A stretch of 7,214 nucleotides of DNA. Source: Patescibacteria group bacterium. GTDB lineage: Bacteria; Patescibacteriota; Microgenomatia; Daviesbacterales; UBA10151. Made by a program: the position numbers and the translations under genes. Positions 1 to 4,154 of this stretch are shown one piece after another (the stretch's first letter is position 1; each line of letters starts with the position of its first letter). The stretch is taken from assembly GCA_018817205.1 (NCBI GenBank), contig JAHIUE010000064.1, positions 1-7,214 on the forward strand, in the 5' to 3' direction. Below the pieces are notes generated by a model, which was not told where the DNA came from, searched no databases, and worked only from the letters and a program-made list of their open reading frames with translations.

Positions 1-845
1 AGAAATTCTCCGGTAAGCTCTGCTTTCTGTTTTAAAGCTTCATTATTATAGTTATTGTTTTCCTCATAATAATCAGCCCACTGGGTCTTTTTCGGATTCC
101 ATTTCAAACCCTTTATTGCCCCTTCCAAACTGTCCAATAAACCCAGCAGTGCCCGGTAACTAAAGCTATGTTTCATTTGGGTATCGGTTAATTTTGTTTG
201 GGAAAATCTTTTTTGGCTTGAAGAATGGACATGTATATGAAACAGCAAAGAGAGTTTAAAACGGGAACGGAATGGCAAAAGACGGGAAGCCAAATCAACG
301 GGAATACCGTCAAGGAAAAGAGCGGATAACCTGTTAAGTCTGATATCCGTAAGCGACATTAAAGCAAGCGGCGCCAGGAAATGTTCCACAAACTGCTTAT
401 ATGCGATCCAGGGTTTTCCTTCTTCGTACTTTTCAAAAGATAAAGTATCAATCAAAATTGGTTTTCCCTCCAAAAACTGGATATTAAAAGCGCTGGCATC
501 TTTTAAAGACATGTTGTAGTCTAAAGCGGTTTTTTGGATATTTAAGGTCAAAAGGGCAGCCGCTTTGAGCATACCAAAACACCATTCGTAAGGATAAGAA
601 ATAAAAGGAATCTTTTGGGGTTGGATTATTTGATATGCATTCAAAGACTGGCAGTTTGCCAATTTTACCTCCTTGTGCGGAATCAAATACCCTAAAGAAA
701 CAAGTTTGTCGTATAAACCAGATTTAACCAGCAGGTCGTAATTTTCTTTGTAGCTTTTATTGATTTGGCGGTAAATTTTTCCGTCCAAAGAAAAAACAAA
801 TCCGCTCGGGTCTTTAAAAGATGCGGATATCTCATTTATTTTCAT
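1..845 (-). CDS. NoeA-like SAM-dependent methyltransferase family protein, N-terminal part (partial)
   Basis: An open frame starts at ATG 845 and runs off the left edge with 281 codons visible and no stop. The start MKINEISASFKDPSGFVF and the stretches SYPYEW (residues 83-88), LKDASAFNIQF (114-124), IDTLSFE (132-138) and GIPVDLASRLLP (180-191) match, from memory, a widespread family annotated as class I SAM-dependent methyltransferase or nodulation protein NoeA. In that family the methyltransferase domain is C-terminal, so it lies outside the window and no SAM-binding motif can be checked. The visible N-terminal region has D116-x4-N121 followed by I132-D133, which resembles the catalytic loop and metal-binding Asp of kinase/aminoglycoside phosphotransferase folds; this is my inference. 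The gene overlaps the preceding 65-residue gene by 14 nt, so the two are probably co-transcribed and translationally coupled. Family assignment is fairly sure; the substrate is unknown. Confidence 0.8.
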   Translation of the reverse strand, partial: MKINEISASFKDPSGFVFSLDGKIYRQINKSYKENYDLLVKSGLYDKLVSLGYLIPHKEVKLANCQSLNAYQIIQPQKIPFISYPYEWCFGMLKAAALLTLNIQKTALDYNMSLKDASAFNIQFLEGKPILIDTLSFEKYEEGKPWIAYKQFVEHFLAPLALMSLTDIRLNRLSALFLDGIPVDLASRLLPFRSRFKLSLLFHIHVHSSSQKRFSQTKLTDTQMKHSFSYRALLGLLDSLEGAIKGLKWNPKKTQWADYYEENNNYNNEALKQKAELTGEF

Positions 846-1029
846 CTTTTTTCTTGAAAAACTCTTTTACTTTTTTAACTGCGCTTTTTACAAAAAATAA
901 ACTTCCCAATAATCCTGCTATCAGTATTTGGAAAAGATAGCTGCCGGTTCCGGGATCAAGATAGGCATATGCCGGCTTGGGAAACAAAAACAATAATATA
1001 GTAATGCAGGAAAGCAATTTTGTTTTCAT
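832..1029 (-). CDS. Small YLDPGTGSY-type membrane/exported protein
   Basis: This 65-residue protein has an N-terminal hydrophobic segment (residues 5-18) ending in PAYAY, a plausible signal peptidase site after Ala22. The conserved-looking YLDPGTGSYLFQ (23-34) follows, then a transmembrane helix (about 31-48), then a strongly basic tail (VKKVKEFFKKKDENK). Proteins with YLDPGTGSY, one helix and a Lys-rich tail are, from memory, a recurring uncharacterised small membrane family that can sit beside NoeA-like or surface-polysaccharide genes. The mature protein would have a short external N-terminus, one helix and a cytoplasmic basic tail. Its last 14 nt overlap the start of the NoeA-like gene, which supports a functional pair. 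Function unknown. Confidence 0.8.
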   Translation of the reverse strand: MKTKLLSCITILLFLFPKPAYAYLDPGTGSYLFQILIAGLLGSLFFVKSAVKKVKEFFKKKDENK

Positions 1030-1046
1030 CGGTTTAGGATCTATAT

Positions 1047-1068
1047 TTTATAATAAATTATAATAAAT
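1047..1068 (-). promoter_or_regulatory. AT-rich promoter region with a 10-bp tandem duplication upstream of the 65-residue gene
   Basis: On the minus strand this stretch holds TATAAT (1057-1062) and TATAAA (1047-1052). They lie inside two abutting copies of one 10-bp unit (plus strand TATAATAAAT at 1049-1058 and 1059-1068). Either hexamer could serve as a -10 box for the 65-residue gene, giving a leader of roughly 10-20 nt. No convincing -35 box or Shine-Dalgarno sequence is visible before ATG 1029. Unlike the other units in the window, the -10 candidate is not 6-7 nt from the start codon. Confidence 0.4.
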
Positions 1069-1106
1069 ACCTAGCCTGAAAATTAGCTGAGTAAATAATC
1101 TCTAAT

Positions 1107-1586
1107 CTATGGATTTAGAATAACTATGGATAAATTAAGGATGGTGGCAAAGGAAACCCAGGCAAGATACGGCCAAAGAAGTTGCCCTGCCAGTTTGTTA
1201 ATTTTGGAAAAGGCTTTGATGGCCAAAAATATGGCAATCCATAAAATCAGAATATCTAAAAAAGCCAGGAGAGGGTTTTTCATCCCAAAAAAGATAATTG
1301 ACCATAAAGCATTTAAGGCAAGCTGGATCCAGAAAACAGTTGGAACCTCTGTCCTGAGCGAAGTCGAAGGATCTTTTTTTGTCCAGACAAGATATAAAGA
1401 AATCCCCATTAAAATATAAAGAGTTGTCCAAACAGGGGCAAAAATCCAGTTTGGAGGGGAAAAGAATGGTTTTTCTAAAGTGGCATACCAAGTAGGAATT
1501 GAGGATGTTGTAAATAACGACCCCAAAAACCCCGCTCCCAAACAAAGGGCAAGAGATAATATTAATTTTCCAAAATTAATGGGCAT
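1107..1586 (-). CDS. tspO: TspO/MBR family tryptophan-rich sensory protein
   Basis: This 159-residue protein has the five-helix layout of TspO/MBR (translocator/peripheral benzodiazepine receptor) proteins: helices near 6-26, 47-68, 84-101, 105-125 and 134-157. Family landmarks are WYATLEKPFFSPPNWIFAPVW (33-53), LYILMGISLYLVW (56-68), QLALNALWSIIFFG (88-101) and the final WPYLAWVSFATILNLSI (138-154). Homologues bind porphyrins and sterol-like ligands in the membrane; the role here is not shown by the sequence. Length is normal. The oddity is the helix 2-3 loop: residues 72-79 (DPSTSLRT) are encoded by a 20-bp element that resembles a dispersed repeat. The start at 1586 is supported by family length and by a -10-like box 7 nt upstream. 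The gene lies 21 bp after the kinase stop and may be served by that unit as well as its own promoter. Confidence 0.93.
   Translation of the reverse strand: MPINFGKLILSLALCLGAGFLGSLFTTSSIPTWYATLEKPFFSPPNWIFAPVWTTLYILMGISLYLVWTKKDPSTSLRTEVPTVFWIQLALNALWSIIFFGMKNPLLAFLDILILWIAIFLAIKAFSKINKLAGQLLWPYLAWVSFATILNLSIVILNP
1352..1371 (-). repeat. REP-like dispersed repeat element inside tspO
   Basis: The plus-strand sequence TCCTGAGCGAAGTCGAAGGA has outer complementary arms TCCT/AGGA. From memory it matches a short repeat found in many copies in environmental bacterial genomes, whose in-frame translations read STSLRT, LSEVEG or FAQDR depending on frame. Here it sits in frame in tspO and supplies part of the loop between helices 2 and 3. 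Only one copy is present in the window, so its repetitive nature is recall, not something this sequence proves. Confidence 0.6.
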
Positions 1587-1593
1587 TAACTTA

Positions 1594-1602
1594 ACTATAC
1601 CA
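1594..1602 (-). promoter_or_regulatory. Extended -10 promoter element of tspO
   Basis: The minus strand reads TGG-TATAGT with TATAGT at 1594-1599, ending 7 nt before ATG 1586. The TGn extension fits an extended -10 promoter. A start of transcription about 7 nt downstream would fall at the start codon, giving a leaderless mRNA. The -35 region at 17-bp spacing is poor (TTAATT). Confidence 0.45.
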
Positions 1603-1607
1603 TGTGT

Positions 1608-2108
1608 CTACTGTTTAATTAAATTAAGAATTTTTTCTGGTTCAAGTGTTGCGTCAATAAATTTAATCCCTAAACTTTTAGCTTTTTGTTCTAACTGCTG
1701 ACTCCACCTTACAGCATTTTCTCTTTGATATTCTGTATTACCCATGGGATTTTCTCTTGACTGGTGAAGCAATCTCTCTTTTTGCAAATCCGGTTCAACT
1801 TTTAAAAAATAAACTTTATCAAATAGATCAAGCATCTCAAAGATATTGCCAGAAGCACCAAAAAGATAAATATCAGGATTTTTACTTAAATAATCTTCCA
1901 AAAATTTCCTGTCCCAGAGAAATTGGTGATTATTCAAAAATTCCTCATCTGTATCCTCTTTATAAGCAATTTTATTTCCCATCCCATCATACCAGGAAGA
2001 TAAATTCTCTATTAAATCGCTATCTACTGCATTTATACCTAATTTCTTAAGTTCGGATGAAATATAAGTTTTCCCGGATCCGGAAGGACCAAATATTAAA
2101 ACTTTCAT
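1608..2108 (-). CDS. P-loop nucleotide kinase-like ATP-binding protein
   Basis: This 166-residue protein opens with MKVLIFGPSGSGKT, a Walker A loop at residues 7-14 directly after the first beta strand. VDSDLIE at 28-34 occupies the place where shikimate- and adenylate-kinase-like enzymes bind substrate. The hydrophobic strand IYLFGASG (80-87) could carry the second core strand, and DKVYFLKVEPDLQKERLLHQSRENPMG (98-124) looks like the strand plus lid helix of small-molecule kinases. Length and layout fit the AAA_18/adenylate-kinase-like NTPases. The phosphate acceptor cannot be told. The gene starts 3 bp after the AbrB-like gene's stop, so the two form an operon; GGAAG about 10 nt upstream of the ATG is a weak ribosome binding site. 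Confidence 0.8.
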   Translation of the reverse strand: MKVLIFGPSGSGKTYISSELKKLGINAVDSDLIENLSSWYDGMGNKIAYKEDTDEEFLNNHQFLWDRKFLEDYLSKNPDIYLFGASGNIFEMLDLFDKVYFLKVEPDLQKERLLHQSRENPMGNTEYQRENAVRWSQQLEQKAKSLGIKFIDATLEPEKILNLIKQ

Positions 2109-2111
2109 ATT

Positions 2112-2288
2112 TTATTTCTTCCAGTCTTTGACAATTAATTTTTTGCCTTTGGGGGTGACTGTCAGTTTTTGTCTGGCTCTCCAGCCCAAAGCCCTGATTA
2201 AATCTATGGGAAAAGTTATCCCAAAACTCTTCCCTGCAACTTTGGTCAAACTCCTGATATTCCTCTTCTCCATTCTCCTCGAAGCCAT
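2112..2288 (-). CDS. AbrB/MazE-like swapped-hairpin DNA-binding protein
   Basis: This 58-residue gene starts at ATG 2288 and ends with TAA at 2112-2114. The protein begins MASRRMEKRNIRSLTKVAGK and continues with SFGITFPIDLIRALGWRARQ (21-40) and KLTVTPKGKKLIVKDWKK (41-58). The series SLTKVAGKSFGITFP-IDLIRALGW-x-KLTVTPKGKKLIV is the beta-hairpin / P-I-D-L-helix / hairpin pattern of AbrB/SpoVT/MazE proteins, which dimerise through swapped hairpins and bind palindromic DNA. The basic N-terminal tail (RRMEKR) would add DNA contacts. The promoter directly upstream contains three abutting 12-bp palindromes, the obvious candidate for autoregulation. A P-loop kinase follows 3 bp downstream; no typical MazF-like toxin is adjacent, so a simple toxin-antitoxin reading is not supported. 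Confidence 0.8.
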   Translation of the reverse strand: MASRRMEKRNIRSLTKVAGKSFGITFPIDLIRALGWRARQKLTVTPKGKKLIVKDWKK

Positions 2289-2294
2289 ATATTC

Positions 2295-2323
2295 ATTATA
2301 TCACTTGATGGGAGTTACGTAAC
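2295..2323 (-). promoter_or_regulatory. Promoter of the AbrB-like gene/kinase operon (leaderless)
   Basis: The minus strand has a perfect TATAAT at 2295-2300 preceded by TGA (2301-2303), an extended -10 element. At 17-bp spacing the -35 position (2318-2323) reads GTTACG, which is poor and lies inside the first TTACGTAA palindrome. Six nucleotides (GAATAT) separate the -10 box from ATG 2288, so transcription would start at the start codon. Overlap of the operator with the -35 region fits repression by occlusion. Confidence 0.6.
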
Positions 2324-2348
2324 TAATTACGTAATTGATTACGTAATT
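2313..2348. repeat. Three abutting 12-bp palindromes (TTACGTAA cores), likely operator array
   Basis: Three units lie end to end: AGTTACGTAACT (2313-2324, perfect palindrome), AATTACGTAATT (2325-2336, perfect palindrome) and GATTACGTAATT (2337-2348, palindromic except the outer pair). The TTACGTAA cores begin at 2315, 2327 and 2339, exactly 12 bp apart. The array fills most of the gap between the retropepsin-like gene and the AbrB-like gene and overlaps the latter's -35 region. The natural reading is a multi-site operator for a symmetric dimer, most likely the AbrB-like protein encoded next door; that assignment is inference. Confidence 0.75.
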
Positions 2349-2368
2349 CTATTTCATCTCCAAAAATT

Positions 2369-2761
2369 CTAAATTCTCTCTTTTAACTCTACATCTTCTT
2401 TTTGAAGATCAAATTTTACGACAAATTTATCAAAAAATCCATTTTGCCCTACAATACCGTAAGCATTTCCTCTCATAGACATAAATCCAACTTTAACTTT
2501 ATATTTGAGTCCCCCTACTTTTATTGAAATATCATGAAGGTAGTAAAATTCCGGAAAACCTGTCAAACCGGAAACTTCTCTGCGTTCTCCTTTAACTACA
2601 TCTATACCTAAAATCTCGGCAATATGGGCATCAAAAATACAAAGATCTGCTCCTGAATCGATCAACACCTCATAAGGAACCTCTAAATCATTTTTAATAA
2701 CTTCTATGGGAATTACCGGACGAAGGACTCCCGGACCATACTTTTTATACCGAAATTTCAT
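2369..2761 (-). CDS. Retropepsin-like aspartic protease family protein
   Basis: This 130-residue protein carries YEVLIDSGADLCIFD (30-44), the Asp-Ser-Gly active-site motif of retropepsin-like aspartic proteases (DSG at 35-37) within its usual hydrophobic beta-strand setting. It is followed by HIAEILGIDV, then by LTGFPEFYYLHDISIKVGG and the C-terminal hydrophobic-hydrophobic-Gly element AYGIVGQNGFFDKFVVKFD (100-118), which corresponds to the psi-loop IIG(x)DFL region. There is one active-site Asp per chain, so catalysis would need a homodimer. There is no signal peptide or membrane segment, so it is probably cytoplasmic. It overlaps the DUF5678-like gene by ATGA (2758-2761), which implies translational coupling. 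Substrate unknown. Confidence 0.8.
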   Translation of the reverse strand: MKFRYKKYGPGVLRPVIPIEVIKNDLEVPYEVLIDSGADLCIFDAHIAEILGIDVVKGERREVSGLTGFPEFYYLHDISIKVGGLKYKVKVGFMSMRGNAYGIVGQNGFFDKFVVKFDLQKEDVELKERI

Positions 2762-2955
2762 TGATGAGAACCAACATATGAAGTTAGTTTAGAGGGAAAT
2801 CTGGTAAGAATAGGCCTATCATAACCCTCTTTGCGTGCTTTGTCCCATACGGATTTTGCAGTTTTTCCGCTTGCCAAAACAGTCTTCTCGTCATCTTTTA
2901 AAGCCACCCAAAGACCTTTGTATTTTTTATAAATATGTGTCCAATCAATAGCCAT
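2758..2955 (-). CDS. DUF5678-like small protein
   Basis: This 65-residue protein reads IYKKYKGLWVALKDDEKTVLASGKTAKSVWDKARKEGYDRPILTRFPSK (8-56). The pattern 'KYKGxWVAL-x-DxxxVxASGKTxxxxxxxAxxxGYxxPxLxRxP' matches, from memory, the uncharacterised DUF5678 family, short alpha/beta proteins common in archaea and CPR bacteria. It has no signal peptide or helix long enough to span a membrane. It is the first gene of a two-gene unit with the retropepsin-like protease, sharing ATGA at the junction. The start at 2955 is favoured by a TGA-TAAAAT box ending 6 nt upstream. Function unknown; an adaptor, inhibitor or substrate of the protease is possible but unproven. Confidence 0.78.
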   Translation of the reverse strand: MAIDWTHIYKKYKGLWVALKDDEKTVLASGKTAKSVWDKARKEGYDRPILTRFPSKLTSYVGSHQ

Positions 2956-2961
2956 ATTAAT

Positions 2962-2970
2962 ATTTTATCA
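2962..2970 (-). promoter_or_regulatory. Extended -10 promoter of the DUF5678/retropepsin unit (leaderless)
   Basis: The minus strand reads TGA-TAAAAT, with the hexamer at 2962-2967, followed by ATTAAT and then ATG 2955. The 6-nt gap matches that of the AbrB-like gene, higA and higB. No good -35 box is visible at 16-18 bp spacing, as is common for extended -10 promoters. Confidence 0.5.
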
Positions 2971-2999
2971 CAAATCGATCTCGCTTAGTGCAACAGCAA

Positions 3000-3012
3000 C
3001 TTTTGGGGATTT
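3000..3012 (-). other. Recurrent inter-unit motif, copy 1 (plus strand CTTTTGGGGATTT)
   Basis: This is one of three copies of a G-run motif that lies immediately 3' of a stop codon and 5' of the next unit's promoter (others at 3417-3430 and 4155-4168). On the transcribed strand it reads AAATCCCCAAAAG. It is not followed by a U-tract, so it is not a standard terminator. Role unknown. Confidence 0.4.
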
Positions 3013-3014
3013 GC

Positions 3015-3351
3015 TTAAGGCTTAAACTTAATTATTTCACAAGGAGGTAGGGTTTTTACTTGTCCTGCTGCTAATGCCTCTATTTGTAATCCCTCCTTTA
3101 ATCTTTCCAATTCCCCTTTCGCTCCTTCCGGTCCTAACAATTCTTCTAACGCATTTTCTGCAATCGTTTTTCCTGCCGATCCTCCTAATTGCCATAATTT
3201 TAATAATCTGGTTGGTTCATCTTCTTCAACTCTAAGATCTACTCCGGTCTTTGACGCTACAACCTCACACAATAAATTTGCTAAAAGGCACCAACGCCTT
3301 TTTTGGATCGATATGTTCACCTGCATTGAAGTCTGTTATTTTCTCTGTCAT
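3015..3351 (-). CDS. Hypothetical protein with an apparent +1 frameshift
   Basis: No family is recognised. Two overlapping frames appear to make one gene. From ATG 3351 the first frame reads MTEKITDFNAGEHIDPKK followed by ALVPFSKFIV and a TGA at 3265-3267. The second frame is open from 3326 to the TAA at 3015 and continues CEVVASKTGVDL, EEDEPTRLLKLWQLGGSAGK and a helical Glu/Leu-rich part to KTLPPCEIIKFKP. Removing one base around GTGTGAG (3264-3270) joins them as SKFIV-EVVASKTG and gives a 111-residue protein. The alternative N-terminus from ATG 3326 (MQVNISIQKRRWCLLANLL) looks like out-of-frame sequence. ATG 3351 also has promoter elements directly upstream and 3326 does not. It could be a recent indel, a sequencing or assembly error, or, less likely, programmed frameshifting. 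The C-terminal part has no membrane helix and is predicted mostly helical by eye. Confidence 0.55.
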
Positions 3352-3357
3352 ATTTTT

Positions 3358-3399
3358 ATTCTAAAGCTGTATTATAGGGAGTTGAGCTTAGAAACTCAA
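3358..3399 (-). promoter_or_regulatory. Promoter region of the frameshifted hypothetical gene
   Basis: There are two overlapping candidates on the minus strand. TTGAGT (3394-3399), a 17-bp spacer and a perfect TATAAT (3371-3376) form the stronger sigma70-type match, giving a leader of about 12 nt without a Shine-Dalgarno sequence. Nearer, TAGAAT (3358-3363) ends exactly 6 nt before ATG 3351, matching the leaderless spacing of the neighbouring units. Both support 3351, not 3326, as the true start. Confidence 0.5.
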
Positions 3400-3416
3400 A
3401 TTCAGAGCAATAGCCC

Positions 3417-3430
3417 CTTTTGGGGAATTT
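3417..3430 (-). other. Recurrent inter-unit motif, copy 2 (plus strand CTTTTGGGGAATTT)
   Basis: This copy overlaps the higA stop codon (3429-3431) and precedes the promoter of the next unit. Here it also forms a small CCCC-TTTT-GGGG hairpin (3414-3425), but without a U-tract on the transcribed strand. Confidence 0.4.
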
Positions 3431-3722
3431 AAGCTTGTGGAGTAAATTTAATTTCTAAATTAGAATTTAAGGCTTGAGCTATTTTTTGTAAGAAAGCAAA
3501 AGAGGGATTGCCTTTCATGGCTTCTATCCTAGAAATAGCCGCTTGGGAAGTATGAATTTTTTTAGCCAAATCCCTTTGGGAAAGATTTCTTTTTAACCTT
3601 GCCTCAATTAATTTTTTAGCCAGCTGATATTCTGCTTCCGTCTCTTCCCAAGCTTTCTTGAATGCGGGATTTTTTAATCTCTTAGCTAAATCTGCTTCAA
3701 AAGTGTAGACTAAATTTTTCAT
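3429..3722 (-). CDS. higA: HigA-like antitoxin, XRE-family HTH protein
   Basis: This 97-residue protein ends in a classic HTH_3/XRE domain: LAKKLIEARLKRNLSQRDLAKKIHTSQAAISRIEAMKGNPSFAFLQKIAQALNSNLEIKF (34-93), with the recognition helix around TSQAAISRIE (58-67). The first 30 residues (LAKRLKNPAFKKAWEE) form the N-terminal helix typical of HigA antitoxins that neutralise HigB/RelE toxins. It lies 31 bp downstream of the toxin gene, the toxin-first order characteristic of higBA. The product should bind its toxin and repress transcription. A long palindrome lies within its own promoter just upstream, and ATG 3722 follows a -10 box by 6 nt, so the antitoxin can be expressed independently of the toxin. 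Confidence 0.9.
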   Translation of the reverse strand: MKNLVYTFEADLAKRLKNPAFKKAWEETEAEYQLAKKLIEARLKRNLSQRDLAKKIHTSQAAISRIEAMKGNPSFAFLQKIAQALNSNLEIKFTPQA

Positions 3723-3726
3723 AATT

Positions 3727-3752
3727 AAATGATATCATCTATGATATCATTT
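3727..3752. repeat. 12-bp inverted repeat operator in the higB-higA gap
   Basis: The arms AAATGATATCAT (3727-3738) and ATGATATCATTT (3741-3752) are perfect reverse complements separated by CT. Each arm itself contains the 10-bp palindrome ATGATATCAT, starting at 3729 and 3741. The repeat covers the -10 box and all of the spacer of the higA promoter and touches its -35 box. It is the likely binding site of HigA or the HigBA complex. No copy is seen upstream of higB. Confidence 0.75.
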
Positions 3753-3757
3753 GTCAA
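3729..3757 (-). promoter_or_regulatory. Internal promoter for the antitoxin gene higA (leaderless)
   Basis: The minus strand has a consensus -35 TTGACA (3752-3757), a 17-bp spacer ending in TGA, and a -10 TATCAT (3729-3734), followed by TTAATT and ATG 3722. The -35 box overlaps the toxin stop codon (3754-3756). This is the best promoter match in the window, and the palindrome is embedded in it. Confidence 0.7.
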
Positions 3758-4113
3758 CTCTTGACAACTCTTGACGACCACTCTTTGTATCTTTGTAATG
3801 CTATTCCAATTTCTTGAGCGGGAGTTTTTTGTTTCTTTTTTACAAAACCATGTAATACTATTACCATTTCTTTAAGTGGACAAACATACAAAATTCGGAT
3901 GTTATCTTTACCCAAAATTCTAATTTCCCAAAGTGGTGTGCCGGAAAGCTTTTTAATATGAGGTAATATGCTTAATAACCCATAAACTTTAATATTGGAA
4001 AATATTCTTAATATTTTTGCTTGTTGTTGACTCGAAAGCTGATCCAAAAAATCACTAAATGGATTTTCGCCTGATGTGCTAATGTAGTAATAAACTTTAT
4101 AAGGTCTATCCAC
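3754..4113 (-). CDS. higB: HigB/RelE-family toxin (Gp49-like)
   Basis: This 119-residue protein has the layout of phage-derived Gp49-like/HigB toxins: YKVYYYISTSGENPFSDFLDQL (5-26), IKKLSGTPLWEIRILGKDNIRILYV (53-77) and the C-terminal IVLHGFVKKKQKTPAQEIGIAL (85-106), whose F-x-K-K-x-x-x-T-P-x-x-E-I-x-x-A pattern is typical. Family members are ribosome-dependent mRNA endonucleases of the RelE fold. The conserved Arg residues (R65, R73) and the Lys cluster at 92-96 are present, so nothing suggests inactivation. The start codon is GTG at 4113, supported by a TATACT box 6 nt upstream and by family length. The last codons lie in a 10-bp tandem duplication (3755-3774) that shapes the SRVVKS tail. 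The antitoxin gene follows directly. Confidence 0.9.
   Translation of the reverse strand: MDRPYKVYYYISTSGENPFSDFLDQLSSQQQAKILRIFSNIKVYGLLSILPHIKKLSGTPLWEIRILGKDNIRILYVCPLKEMVIVLHGFVKKKQKTPAQEIGIALQRYKEWSSRVVKS
3755..3774. repeat. 10-bp tandem duplication at the 3' end of higB
   Basis: The plus-strand unit CAACTCTTGA occurs twice in a row (3755-3764 and 3765-3774). It encodes the last residues of the toxin and supplies part of the higA -35 box. With one copy, the toxin would be predicted to end SSRVDK and its stop would move into the operator, so the duplication changes both the toxin tail and the gene spacing. Confidence 0.6.
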
Positions 4114-4119
4114 AAATTA

Positions 4120-4148
4120 AGTATATCTAGTCAAATTTTATACTACAA
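4120..4148 (-). promoter_or_regulatory. Promoter of higB (leaderless)
   Basis: The minus strand carries TATACT (4120-4125), followed by TAATTT and the GTG start at 4113, a 6-nt gap. At 17-bp spacing the -35 position (4143-4148) reads TTGTAG, matching TTG of the consensus. No Shine-Dalgarno sequence precedes the GTG. Confidence 0.5.
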
Positions 4149-4154
4149 TTGGGA

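Noticed and set aside
1126..1701. Plus-strand and second-frame open frames across the tspO region
   Set aside because: They are antisense or out of frame to tspO and include translations of the repeat element (LSEVEG, FAQDR), a known source of false proteins.
2128..2322. Plus-strand 64-codon open frame
   Set aside because: It lies antisense to the AbrB-like gene, which has clear family motifs, and it contains the operator array and promoter; its protein shows no family features.
3265..3267. In-frame TGA read as Gly or Trp (recoded UGA)
   Set aside because: Reading through gives further stops within a dozen codons, and TGA is a clear stop in other genes of the window.
3015..3326. ATG 3326 as the start of the hypothetical gene
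   Set aside because: Its first 19 residues look like out-of-frame sequence, while ATG 3351 in the other frame has a better N-terminus and promoter elements directly upstream.
3411..3430. CCCC-TTTT-GGGG hairpin as a rho-independent terminator of higBA
   Set aside because: The stem is only 4 bp and the transcribed strand has CTATTGCTC after it, not a U-tract.
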